64,000 bases of DNA from Tigriopus japonicus (lineage: Eukaryota; Arthropoda; Copepoda; Harpacticoida; Harpacticidae). A program made the position numbers and the translations under genes. Shown here one piece after another: positions 34,922-45,163 of this stretch (position 1 is the stretch's first letter; every line of letters starts with the position of its first letter). The stretch spans positions 8,761,122 to 8,825,121 of the forward strand of contig CM021316.1 in the NCBI GenBank assembly GCA_010645155.1. Direction: 5' to 3'. Below the pieces are notes generated by a model. It was not told the origin of the DNA and searched no databases. It saw only the letters and a program-made list of their open reading frames with translations.

Positions 34922-37900
34922 ATGGATTCGTCCAACAAAACACTCAGAAGTGGTAGTGGTGGTCGCCCATCTTTTTCATCTTCGTTGTCTTCCTCGGCCA
35001 TTTCCACCATGTCCTCATCCTCATCCACGAACGCCTCTCGATTCGACCTCAATCAAACCGAATCCGGTGACATCCTCCAAGTGGCTTTAGATCCCGAGGA
35101 TGAGCAGTTCTTCCACGAACATGAGAAGGCCCAAGAATCGCCCAAGGCCAACAAACTCTCTTCAACCTCGTCCTTGAGTCAGCGCTTAAATCGAAGGTCC
35201 AATCCTCCCGTTAAGAAAACTGATGAGATGAAACAGGGTCTTCCGGCCAAATCCTCCAACGTGGCTTTCAAGGCTCAACATCGCCTCAAAGGTCGAAGTA
35301 ATCCGCCCATTCCTCCATCAACGACCGCAAAAATTGCGCGTGATCTCAATATCAAGACTGAAAATAATGGGGTCAATAAGGCGAAAGAACTCCATAAAAG
35401 GCTGAATCTACGTTCAAGGCCGGTTGAAAGTGCCTCATTGAATCCGGAACGCTTTGGTCAACGATTTCGGACGACCAAACCCATCGCTCTTCCGAATCCT
35501 CCAAGTAAAGTGCCTTATCATCTGGGTTCAAAAATCAATGCCGTGTCGAAATCTGTCCCTTCCAGATCTCTACAATCTCGATTGGGTTTTGGGGCTAGCG
35601 TTCCACCTATTAGGGTTCAAATGGGCCCCTCGGGAGACCCGAATCGAACGCCTGAACGACCCCGATCGCCATCACCGATTTTTGGCGATGAGGTTTTGGC
35701 TATGGATTCCGAGGATGGAGCCACATTCAATCGATCGTTATCGTTTAGTCCCAATACTAGTCGATCGGGCGGGATTGACATGAATAGGTCCATGTCCTCG
35801 GAACCTAGCTCTCCAGAATCGGACAATTATCAAAAATCGGTGTTGGAATCCGAAAGCGGTGAGGCCATCTTGTCCGGAGTATCAACGGCTTTTGTGGACG
35901 AGCTGATCACGAATAATCCAGACAAAGAGGATGCCGATGAACCCATGGAGTGGAACGAGATTGATCCGGGTTTACTCCAAGAGCTCCAAGCTTGCCGACA
36001 AAACGTGCTGGCCACTCCAAATGCCAATTCGGCCCTGTCAGTGATGTTTAGGAAACAAAAATCCGAACCCGATCCGTGTGCCAGGTAAATTATTTATCAA
36101 TTTAGTTGATGAGCTCAAATAGTGTTGTTTGATAACGAGAGATAGTATAACTGAAAAAGAGTTTAGAAATTGCCGAAATGATAAGTCTTCACGTCACAAA
36201 AATGCCCCTAAAAAGGTTTCGAGAATGCAAAGTATCCTAAATAGTTTTGCTGCTTTAAGTGAGCAAAAGAGCAAGATAAATAGTCTTTAAACTCTATTTT
36301 TCTCCTCAATTTATCACTTTCAGAAGAACTTTTTGGGCTTGTGTTTGTCAAAACTTTTTGAACTCTTTCTCTGTCTTCAAATATTTTTTAGGTCGGAACT
36401 AAAACTCGAAAAACTTTTTTATGTCTGAAAAGTGAGAAGAAATGGTGGTTTTGCTTAGTTTGCCTAGTACAACCTTTTTAACCCTCGCTCTTTTGAAATG
36501 TATTTATCTGAGCATGGTATTTAACGGTTCCATCTATTTTTGCAGCTCGAGTGGGTCTGTGATGATCGTGATAGACACCAATGTGTACGTCTCCAATTTG
36601 AATCGAATCAAAGAGATCCTGGAGGATAAGATCTTTGCCAAGGATGTCAAAATCTTTCTTCCGTGGACGGTGCTCCGCGAACTTGACACTTTAAAATCTC
36701 GGAGAATGACTCCCGAACTTGCACAGACTGCACAACTTGCCATTTCCTTCATTAATCGGCATCTCAAGACCAATCCTAGTCGAGTAAGACAAGCCATCCT
36801 GTCATTTTTGCTCTTAGATAAAACTTTAAAGAAAGACAAATATGTTACCTTCTCTAGATCGTGGGTCAAACAGCCGAAGAAGAACTCAGTGCCATGACCT
36901 TATTTACCGATAACCAGGATGATCGAATCCTCCAATCTTGTCTGAAATTGCAAAGTGATGAATACCCTGTGATGTTGCTTACCAACGACAAAAATTTGGC
37001 CAACAAAAGTCTCATTTACAAGATAGAAACGTGTAGTGCGTCCCCAAATTATAAGAGTCTACGAAGTGTGCTCTGGAAATTAAGTTGTCAGAAAAAGTCG
37101 ACGATTAATGCCTCTGATATCGACCATGTTCATGAGATATTCAAGAGTGTTTGGAATCATATTCACATCTCCACGTATGTTCTTTCAGGATAGCAATTTT
37201 TTATCTTGCTTTTTTCTAACGGTGTTTTTATCATCGCTAGATGGAACTATTGCCGAGCTTCCGGGGTGAATTTTGATTGCAGTCCACCCAGTCCTGATTG
37301 TCAATTTACGTTCTCTTCTCCAAAGGAGTTCGTTGTTCACTTGAAAGAGCTCTCAATCTTTGTATTACGAATGAGTGGAGTTCATACTTGGTAAGGTTGA
37401 TATTTTGATAAGCAATGTACTTTTGGTGCCCCTGCAATAGAAGAGTACACACACAAGACATTTTTCTATACTAGTTTCTCCACATGGCAGGAGTAAAGTA
37501 CCAAAAGTTCGTAAAAGAACTAAATTTGAATGCTTGCTTGCACAAGTTACAAAACGACCACCACTCCTTTAATCTTCCCCTAACCATAAGTTGGATTCTG
37601 AACATGAAACATGTTTCATAAATATGCCCTATGTCTATTCAAAAACACACAAGATTTGCAAAGGTAGTATCTGTTTTTGCAAATAGTTTTCGAAACCCTT
37701 TTCCCCATTTCTTTACCTTCCTTTTTCCTCTCTTATCATGTGAAGACTATTAGGACCTTTCAATCTTATGCTCGTACTCTGCTTTCAATAGGGGCTCTAA
37801 TTTGCTTGCTATGATAGCCTTCACCAAGAATCTACGGTATCTGTATTTTCCATTTCAGGCTCTTGTCTTTTACCCGTGATGGTGTTCAAGACGACAATGA

Positions 37901-38132
37901 AGCGCTGAATCGGAACGTTCAAAAATATACCGAGTACCTGAATACCTTCCATCGCCAACTCGTGCCTAAAACCCCATTGTTTACCGAAATCCCCAGTACG
38001 TCCATAACTGCTCCAGCCTTGATGGCTTTCATAAGGCATCCAACTATGAGAGTCAATTTTAATCATGCCAGTGTTCAACTTTTGGCCCTTTCCAATGCTC
38101 TCCAGGAGTGCAAGGAAATGGTGATAAAGTAG
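34922..38132 (+). CDS. SWT1: SWT1-like PIN-domain RNA endonuclease
   Basis: Five exons (34922-36084, 36546-36783, 36858-37174, 37241-37390, 37859-38132) join in frame to 713 residues, each intron having GT-AG ends. The first 387 residues are a low-complexity, serine- and proline-rich region likely to be disordered. The PIN nuclease domain starts near residue 394 with MIVIDTNVYVSNL. Its acidic metal ligands can be seen as D398, E433, D488 or D489 in DNQDDRIL, and D511 in LLTNDKNL. The block IVGQTAEEEL is typical of the SWT1 family, and a helical C-terminal region follows. SWT1 is a nuclear quality-control endonuclease that cleaves aberrant mRNPs at the nuclear pore. The final exon encodes a plain helical tail. 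The neighbouring sHSP gene converges 187 bp downstream. Confidence 0.9.
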
Positions 38133-38319
38133 TATGTTCCACCTTGCAATAGATGTATTTAACAAAGAGTTTACGCGGAAAATATACTTGTTGATATTTA
38201 AAAAACCTTCCTTAATGTAGACAAAAGGAATAATGAGTTGTATTTGCATCAAGCAATGACATCTGACAATGATTTGATTTTCCAAAAATGAACAGAGGGA
38301 ACAAGAGTCGATCCCATTC

Positions 38320-39237
38320 CTAGTTCTTTTGATTATTATCTCGATGAATGGGTATCTCTTGGTTCTCAATTTTGGGCACTTCCTCGGCCTTCAAAGGAGC
38401 CTCAATGCTCAAGATCCCGTCTGTTTTGAGAACCGATTTCAATTGTTCCATATCCACATTCTCAGGGATTGTGTAGCATCGTGTGATTTCCTGATAGTGT
38501 CGAGATCCATCCTCGTCTTTCTGTTCCATTTTGGCTTCAATTTGAAGGGTTCTCTCTTGAAGATGAATCTTGACATCCTCGGGTTTGAATCCATGAAGAT
38601 CCAATTGCAATCTATATTTGCCGTCATTCTGAGATGGGTTTTCAATGGGAAGGATGCGGGAGAAAGTGGGCAGAAATCCGGGTCTTTGGCCACCCCAAAA
38701 TCGATCCATATCTCGTTCCATTCGTGTGATATTTCGTTCCATATCTCGGACCAAAGAGCCAGTCAAAGAAAGAGGATCCCATCTGAAATTGAGAGCCTTG
38801 TTTTAATATTTATACTTAGTACTTTGGTAGTCATTCAACTATTACCATATGAAACATGCATTATATTCTAAACAAAACCGATACCTTCAATGAATTCAAT
38901 GTGTTGGGAAAATATGGATTGTAGGGTTCTTGTTCAATTTAAAGCTCAAATCCGAGCCCATAACAATTAACATTTGTAAATTTCAACATTTCAAAATTAC
39001 AAATACGCAATTACCAATTACAGATACATAGCTTAATAACAACTAATCATTTCATAGGAAACGAAAAATACAAATAAGGCAATTTACATTTCATACTAAT
39101 CTCAAACTAAACTTTAAGTAACTGATCTAAATATAATGAAATGAATCAACTCACTTTGTCGGAGGACCAAAAAATGTTCGATGACCAGATCTTCGGCAAA
39201 GAGGCATAAGCCGTTGGCAATTTCGCAAACGCAACAT
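38320..39237 (-). CDS. Small heat-shock protein (Hsp20/alpha-crystallin) with mitochondrial-type leader
   Basis: Two exons (39237-39155, 38782-38320) give 181 residues. The alpha-crystallin domain covers about residues 85-165: LQLDLHGFKPEDVKIHLQER starts it, and the conserved DGILSIEAPL closes it. Such proteins form oligomers that hold unfolding proteins for refolding by Hsp70. Exon 1 encodes MLRLRNCQRLMPLCRRSGHR: many Arg, no acidic residues and an amphipathic look, as in mitochondrial presequences. Splicing replaces the start suggested by exon 2 alone. The promoter holds a TATA box and a four-unit heat-shock element, so heat induction is likely. Mitochondrial location is inference from the leader only. 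Confidence 0.88.
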
Positions 39238-39343
39238 TTTCCAACTTAATGGCAGTTCTTTTAGAGCAAGATGTAACTTGAAGCTTTCTTTGAGATTTGT
39301 TTCGAGTTTTCTGTCTGATGCAATCTGAAGGGCAAGCTCCTTA

Positions 39344-39350
39344 TTTTATA
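39344..39350 (-). promoter_or_regulatory. TATA box of the sHSP gene
   Basis: TATAAAA on the minus strand, about 107 bp upstream of the ATG and downstream of the heat-shock element, at a sensible distance for a core promoter. Confidence 0.65.
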
Positions 39351-39406
39351 GAAACTTGAGTTCAGTAGACATGAAAGAAAGAAAGATCGAGAATTTGCAT
39401 TAACGT

Positions 39407-39424
39407 TTCTGGAGCTTTCTAGAA
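39407..39424 (-). promoter_or_regulatory. Heat-shock element, four alternating units
   Basis: The + strand reads TTC-nn-GAG-nn-TTC-nn-GAA with exact 2-base spacing, three perfect and one near-perfect NGAAN units. This is the binding site for trimeric heat-shock factor. It lies about 60 bp upstream of the TATA box of the sHSP gene. Confidence 0.75.
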
Positions 39425-40804
39425 ATTGCGTTGCTTCACTGTGAAGAACGTAAAACAAATATTCGTTAGGAACATTTGAAAAAATGCTGAGTTTGATAGA
39501 ATCAAGTAAGGCGAGGAATGGAGATATTTCAAAGCCTTCTATTATGACTCTTAACAAATTAAAGGAGATGAAACACCATTTTAGTTTTGTGATTTGGTCA
39601 CCTTGTCTGTCAGCCAATTTGAGTAAATAGTGATGAAGCGGACTCCAACTTTCTTCCGGTCCAATTCGAGCTAATTTAGTTCGAGAAATATCAAATCAAA
39701 GTATCCAAATTTAATTCAGCTCACCTATAGACTTTTTTCGTCTGAATCGAGTTCTTAGAATGAATCGAGACTGTTGTCACACTAGTAGTGCTGTCCTTCC
39801 TCTTAAATTTTAATCAAAAGTTGCATCAAAGACTGTTTGTCTAAATGAACGACAATCATGTCATATTTCTAAAGTTTCATTCCTAAAAAACACTAGATAT
39901 TGTACCTGTCATTCTTAGTCTGACAATCAAGAAAATTCTGAAGCCCTTAAAATTGTTTGGGTTTCCAGACTGAATGATTGAGAGGAAAAGACCAAAGCAC
40001 CCCAAAATTCATTGACCATGCCCACTTGGTTGTTTGAACCATGAATATTATTTGATTGTTTATACTTTTATGTCACCTGTGAAATTTCCAGATGGGTAAA
40101 TTATAAAAATAAAAATAAAACGGAAATCACGGTGCTTCTTGGTAAAAGATACAAGGGTATGCAGAGTCAACAATGTCATAAAAGTAAAATAAGGAAATGT
40201 AAATGGAAAAAAAATCGTTCACGGCGCTAAACAATTTTGTCCGTAAGTTTTGAAGAATTTTAAGTCAGAAACTAATGACTAATGTGTAAGCTCGGACAAA
40301 GTTGTTCAATGCAACTCACAACATAATTCACAACTCCTTGCCTTTGTCGTCAAATTTAGGAACTTTTTCAATTATTATCACAACAAACAGCAACTTTCAG
40401 CGTTTTTTGTCTCCATCACTTAAATCCTGCTGGAAATTAGGCGAACGATATATTTTACACGTTCTGTAGGACCTTTTCAGAGAATGAATAGTTTTTTAGG
40501 AATAATTTGTGCTGAACAAACCTGTGTTGTTAAGGCAACAAAGGTTAAAGAAAAGACAAATCTAAGACTGTAATTTTTCCCTCGGAATTTGACAAAATTT
40601 GACATTTCATGCAAAACAGATATTGCAAGAAGTTTATTGCAACTTTCGTCGAATTGAGTGTGACTTTTAACAAAACAGTATTGCAACTTCAGAGCAAAAA
40701 AATGCGACTTTCGGCCAAAAAAAAGCAGCAACTTTAGCCGAGCCCTACTAATGAGACTTTTCAGCCCCATGTAAAGACTTTAAACCCATCTTCCAGCCCA
40801 AGCA
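39425..40804. other. Intergenic region without recognised gene
   Basis: Nothing recognisable apart from likely upstream regulatory DNA of the flanking divergent genes (sHSP on minus, Nessun dorma-like on plus). Confidence 0.4.
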
Positions 40805-40993
40805 TTGAAATTTTTTAACAAACCTTCTGCCCAGACTCGATACTTTGCCCGTCCGAGCCAAAAATTCTCGAACCATCCCTACATCCATCGTCTCAAATCA
40901 GGTTTGTTATTCAAAACTTCCCGGGAGTTGACACAAAAGCGGGTGTTCCATAACTTTTCTTCCTCCATCAATCACAAGTCAAGTCCCGTCTAA
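40805..40993 (+). other. Upstream open reading frame overlapping a start codon
   Basis: A 62-codon frame, basic and aromatic-rich (MKFFNKPSAQTRYFARPSQK at its start), ends in TAA whose last A is the first base of the ATG at 40993 (TAATG). If present on the mRNA it would be a uORF coupled to the main frame. No family is recognised and it may be untranslated or even untranscribed. Confidence 0.3.
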
Positions 40994-42363
40994 TGAGCGA
41001 ATCCAAACCCGTGTCCCAGGGACAACCTCATGCCCTTTCCGAGGAGAAAGAGGTGGATCCCATAGAAGTATCCTCCCTCAACAATGGCTCAATCCGAATT
41101 ATGAAACCCGCCAACATCAGCGTGGAAGTTCGTCGAAACGTCCTCCACAAAATCCTTCTTCAGAGAAATATTAGAGACGATGATGACGATGAGATTGTAG
41201 ACTCCGAGGATGAAGATGAGGATGCCAGCCTTTCCAGTCAAGATGTGCCTGAAGCCTGGCGGGAATATCTCAAGGCCAGTTTGCCCCAGGGCAATTGGTT
41301 GGCCTTGTGGGACGCCAATTACGCGGAGGAACTGACTTCCCCATCTGATTCCAAGCATGAGACTTGTAGGAGTAATAGTAGTCATAGCGGTAATTTAACC
41401 ATGGTCGATGTGTTGTATTACGATTGGCAGGATTTCACGGCTTGTGTAGCCGTGATGGATCCGCAATTGTCGGAGACGTTTCCCAATGATGAGAACGAAT
41501 CCTCCGTGATCAGTTGTCCACCGGTGGAAGAGGATGAACTGAGCGTGCCTTTGATGGAGCTCTTGATCATCCAAGATGAGGATAAGGACCTCAAAGAATT
41601 GGAATTGGCGGCTTATGCATTGAATCAGTTCCAGTTCTTCCACCGATATCTCTGGCGTCCTTGGGACAGCGAAGTGGCTTCGGAACCCGCTAACGGACCC
41701 GCGTGGTTTCTGACGCATTTGAATCTCCGATTGGATTTGTACAGTCAGCATCAGGTCCAAGGTAATCGCAGTCCCATTTGGGTTCGAACTCAGGCTTTGA
41801 TTCGTGAGTATACGACCTTGAACAACGAATTGAATGACCTTCATGCCCAACTGGATGCCTCTAGTGAGCTCGCTTTGGAAGATCTGGAGCCATCGTTCAC
41901 TCATCTAGAATTGAAGATGATGGAGATCCGGCGACAAGGGGATTTGGTGGAAAATTTGGCCCGCCGAGCCAATCTTAAACGAGCCCAACTTCAAGAACTG
42001 CGCCAAAAACGAGATGTGTCAGCATCGGTGTGCCATTTAGTCCGAAATGACGACACCACGGGGGCTCTTTTGGCCCTTTTAGACAAGGCTAAGTCCCTTG
42101 AATTCATCCGTGAAGACACGGTTCTCAAGTTCTATTCAAGTCCGGACAAAGCTATCGATAATTGTCTCATGGGAGACACGGTGCTCTTCGCTCCGGGTTC
42201 GTATAGTCTCCTTGAATTGGGCGAGCTTCGATTGGGTGGGACCATAGCTGGGTTGGGTGACGATCCCAAAGCCACTTACGTGATTTCCAGCGTTCAGTAC
42301 GACTTCCAAGACGATACGCCCAACCTGAAAGTGGTCAATCTTACTCTCCTCTGCGACACGTAA
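40993..42363 (+). CDS. Nessun dorma/SHCBP1-like protein
   Basis: A single exon of 456 residues. An acidic run (RDDDDDEIVDSEDEDEDA, about 61-78) is followed by a helical region with FQFFHRYLWRPWDSE near residue 215, a motif shared by SHCBP1 and Drosophila Nessun dorma. A predicted coiled coil comes next (about 275-340), then LMGDTVLFAPGSYSLLELGE, the first turn of the family's beta-helix domain. The family binds the centralspindlin complex and supports completion of cytokinesis. Vertebrate SHCBP1 has about 670 residues with a longer beta-helix; here the frame stops after the first rungs, so the protein is either naturally short or continues through an unrecognised splice (a GTAACT donor-like site overlaps the stop). 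The 3' end faces that of NHEJ1, 124 bp away. Confidence 0.65.
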   Translation: MSESKPVSQGQPHALSEEKEVDPIEVSSLNNGSIRIMKPANISVEVRRNVLHKILLQRNIRDDDDDEIVDSEDEDEDASLSSQDVPEAWREYLKASLPQGNWLALWDANYAEELTSPSDSKHETCRSNSSHSGNLTMVDVLYYDWQDFTACVAVMDPQLSETFPNDENESSVISCPPVEEDELSVPLMELLIIQDEDKDLKELELAAYALNQFQFFHRYLWRPWDSEVASEPANGPAWFLTHLNLRLDLYSQHQVQGNRSPIWVRTQALIREYTTLNNELNDLHAQLDASSELALEDLEPSFTHLELKMMEIRRQGDLVENLARRANLKRAQLQELRQKRDVSASVCHLVRNDDTTGALLALLDKAKSLEFIREDTVLKFYSSPDKAIDNCLMGDTVLFAPGSYSLLELGELRLGGTIAGLGDDPKATYVISSVQYDFQDDTPNLKVVNLTLLCDT

Positions 42364-42487
42364 CTCGCATTTGCTTAGCTTTCTACGACAAAAAGAAAAT
42401 AACTGGTGGCAAGTTTTCATCCATATTCATTGATAGATTTATATTTTGTTCTCAACGACACTAATCAGAAATAACAAAAGAACTGAA

Positions 42488-43333
42488 CTAAATCTTTTTG
42501 AGCTTCTTAGCTAGACTAGCTTTGGCCGACACTTTGGCACGAGCTAAAGTGGGTTGAGGTCTGCGTCGTTTGGAGTTGAAAGAGGTGTTGTCATCCGAGT
42601 CTGATCCGGAATCGTTGTACTTCCATTGCCCGACTTTTTCGCCTTTGATTCGGATCTTGGGTGATGGGGTAGGATCGCCGACTTTGTTATCGGCGTTGGT
42701 GTTAGCGAGATCAATGCACTTTTGGATTTCTTGGAACGGTTCCGTGGTCAAGAGATTCAAAGAAGAGGTATCTTTTTTACTGCTCCTGGTTTGAGGCAAC
42801 ACGACTTGCTTCAGTTGGGCGGGATCAAATTTCTCGGTTTTCAAAGACTTCCGCGATAAGGTCGCTCCCGATTGCGAGTAGTCAAAAATCTCGAGATCCT
42901 TCTGCTTCAAGAGATCCACGAGAAAGTCTTGTCTTGAAAACATGGCCAAAAGAACGTTCAAGAAGCTGGATGACAGGATCTCGAAGAGTTCCTCGGAGTT
43001 CATGGTTGTCACTTCAAAATGCCATTGGAAATCATAGTTGTACAACTTGCCGCGGATCTTTAATACTGGCTCATCCTGGGCGGGTAAATCGATGGAGGTC
43101 GTGTTTTTGGACATGATCTGTACAATCTCCGGGATCAAATCCCCGGCTGAGGCTTCCACCGCGGGGTTGAGTTGGGCATTTCGAGATTGGACTTGATCCG
43201 CCGTCAACGTTTCCTTCAAACATGTCTTCCCATCCGTCATTAAGAATTCAAAGCATTCCTCGTCATCTTTCGTGTCCACATTCATACAAAACACCCTGCC
43301 CGATGATCCCAATGGATACCATTGGAACCTCAT
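42488..43333 (-). CDS. NHEJ1: XLF/Cernunnos non-homologous end-joining factor
   Basis: A single exon of 281 residues. The N-terminal head (about 1-125) is followed by the helical stalk containing LLKQKDLEIFDYSQSGATLS and RKSLKTEKFD, a signature nearly shared with human XLF. The C-terminal tail is charged and ends ASLAKKLKKI, a basic end resembling the Ku-binding motif of XLF. XLF forms filaments with XRCC4 and stimulates DNA ligase IV during repair of double-strand breaks in the nucleus. The gene sits 45 bp behind the stop of SLC25A15 on the same strand, with a splice-acceptor-like sequence 13 bases before its ATG. Confidence 0.92.
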   Translation of the reverse strand: MRFQWYPLGSSGRVFCMNVDTKDDEECFEFLMTDGKTCLKETLTADQVQSRNAQLNPAVEASAGDLIPEIVQIMSKNTTSIDLPAQDEPVLKIRGKLYNYDFQWHFEVTTMNSEELFEILSSSFLNVLLAMFSRQDFLVDLLKQKDLEIFDYSQSGATLSRKSLKTEKFDPAQLKQVVLPQTRSSKKDTSSLNLLTTEPFQEIQKCIDLANTNADNKVGDPTPSPKIRIKGEKVGQWKYNDSGSDSDDNTSFNSKRRRPQPTLARAKVSAKASLAKKLKKI

Positions 43334-43378
43334 GCTCAGCCAGGACTAGAAATGCAAACAAACAAACGGATCATTGAG
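43334..43378 (-). promoter_or_regulatory. 45-bp intercistronic gap with candidate trans-splice acceptor
   Basis: On the minus strand, between the SLC25A15 stop and the NHEJ1 ATG, GTTTGTTTGTTTGCATTTCTAG forms a pyrimidine-rich tract ending in AG (43347-43346). The gap is too short for an ordinary terminator plus promoter. The arrangement fits a spliced-leader acceptor between two genes of an operon; a cis-spliced 5' intron is the alternative. Confidence 0.5.
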
Positions 43379-44272
43379 CTAAAAATGTTTATGAATATAG
43401 GCACTGACAAATTCGTAAGTGGCTAAAAGCGAGGCCGTGGCCGGAAAAGCCCGAATCACGGCCGGCAGCCATCCTCGATAAAATCCCATGAGCCCTTGCT
43501 TTTCATATATGCCTCGAGCAATTTCTCGCATGGTGCCTTCTTTGCCCATGACCTGAATCCGAGATTTCACCGAATCAATGGGGAAGATCCCGGTCCAAAA
43601 ACACACTCCAGCCATGGACCCGCACAACATGGTGGGCATCACGCCCAAATCCTCTTTGGGCGTCTTCAAACCGTAAGCGATGATCACCTTCGACGCTTCA
43701 TAACCGAAGAAGAAACAGAAATATCCGGGGATCTCGCGGGACCAAGTGGGTTTCAACCCCAGGAACAACCCGCCTAACCCTTCTTCTCGGAGGATATTTC
43801 GCGTCAATTTGAATGGACCCACTATCTTGACCGAAGGATCTTTTTTCTTGAGCTCCCGCAAGACTTGCAATTGACACTTGACGTGTTCCGTGGGACAGAG
43901 CCAAAGCGCGGAAAACACCGCGGAACACGATCCAGCCACGGCATTGCCCACGGGATGAAGATCCTCGATGTTATGCAGACCGCAAGCTCGTGCAACCAAT
44001 CGCTGACATTGACCGTAAGCCACGAATAAGACGGCATTTTCGCCGACATTGGCCATGAGGGATGGAACCGTTCCGGCGTATAAACCCCGGAGTAATCCAT
44101 CTTGCCGAGCTACCCGGTAGAAAGTCTTCAGTATAGTGGGATTTTCCTTGGGGAAAGTCTGCATCTTGACCTTGACCGTGTCCATGGGCAGGCCTATCAT
44201 GACATTGACCACGCCCGCGCACATGCCCGAGAACAAATCGATGAGGAACTCCCGACTTCCCGAGGAGTCCAT
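43379..44272 (-). CDS. SLC25A15: Mitochondrial ornithine carrier (SLC25A15/ORC1 family)
   Basis: A single exon of 297 residues with three repeats of the mitochondrial carrier fold. The signature PxDxxKxxxQ is seen as PMDTVKVKMQ, PTEHVKCQLQ (Asp replaced by Glu, as in the human protein) and PIDSVKSRIQ. GENAVLFVAYGQCQRLV and EIPGYFCFFFGYEASKV match human ORC1 closely. The protein exchanges cytosolic ornithine for matrix citrulline or protons across the inner membrane in arginine and polyamine metabolism. Six transmembrane helices are expected. The carrier subtype rests on sequence resemblance recalled from the family. NHEJ1 follows directly. Confidence 0.88.
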   Translation of the reverse strand: MDSSGSREFLIDLFSGMCAGVVNVMIGLPMDTVKVKMQTFPKENPTILKTFYRVARQDGLLRGLYAGTVPSLMANVGENAVLFVAYGQCQRLVARACGLHNIEDLHPVGNAVAGSCSAVFSALWLCPTEHVKCQLQVLRELKKKDPSVKIVGPFKLTRNILREEGLGGLFLGLKPTWSREIPGYFCFFFGYEASKVIIAYGLKTPKEDLGVMPTMLCGSMAGVCFWTGIFPIDSVKSRIQVMGKEGTMREIARGIYEKQGLMGFYRGWLPAVIRAFPATASLLATYEFVSAYIHKHF

Positions 44273-45163
44273 GGTGGTGGGATGGTTGGAATCAATGAAC
44301 TAATGGCGGTGTTTGTCAGCTCGTCCTTGAACCGACTGGACTCAGCAGCTTCACGTTCGACTCGACCCAAACCATCCTCATCCTCGTAATTATCACTGTT
44401 GTTTGGTGGTGGTGGTCAAGGCATGGTTTTTCAAAACGGGTTCAACTGGTTTTGGAGGGGCTTGGGATACTACGTTTACTTCGAACACCTGCTTTTGGGA
44501 CTCTGACCTATGTTAAGACGACAAAGATTCTCTCTCACCTGTTTTGGTCTGACCTTTGTGGGGCTTTCCGTTGACCTTATGTGATCCAATTAATTCTAAT
44601 GTCACATATGCACTGTCCTCTTGAGGTCAGCCTTCTCTTCTTTCACATCCAAAATCTGGATACTTTTTGTTTTGAAGGCATGCGTGTGAGTGACGTCATC
44701 ACTTTAAAGTACAAAGTCAGTCGGTTTATTCGCACCAAAATCATAAAGTGGTTAGTTGCAGGCTTACTGTATGTATGTAAGCTATTTTAATACTTATCTC
44801 ACGCTCAAATGAAAATAGGTCATGGTTATTCGGTTTTAATATAATTTTGTCTTACATACCCGAATACGAACTACAAAGGCGAAGCTTATTCCTACACGCA
44901 ACCTCAGTCAATGACACGTGGGGGACAATCAGTGGAATTTGGAGTAGTTTGTGACTGGTATGGTGGAGAGTGAAGATGAAATGAGTTTAATACTGAAGAG
45001 AAATGAATGAAACAAAATTGACCCAAGATTAATAAACCTGCAGGGATTCGTTTGGATACTCTGAGCTTGAACTGTTTGCAGCATATGTATTTCGATCGCA
45101 AACTGAGGCGTTTTAAATGGAAAGTTTTGGAGCGAATGTTGTCAGAAATGCGGATATGAATGA
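44273..45163. other. Intergenic, no gene recognised
   Basis: Separates the SLC25A15 start from the end of TIPRL. It probably contains the promoter of the SLC25A15-NHEJ1 pair. No repeats were noticed. Confidence 0.4.

Noticed and set aside
38329..38871. 180-codon + strand open frame
   Set aside because: It is the antisense shadow of the sHSP gene.
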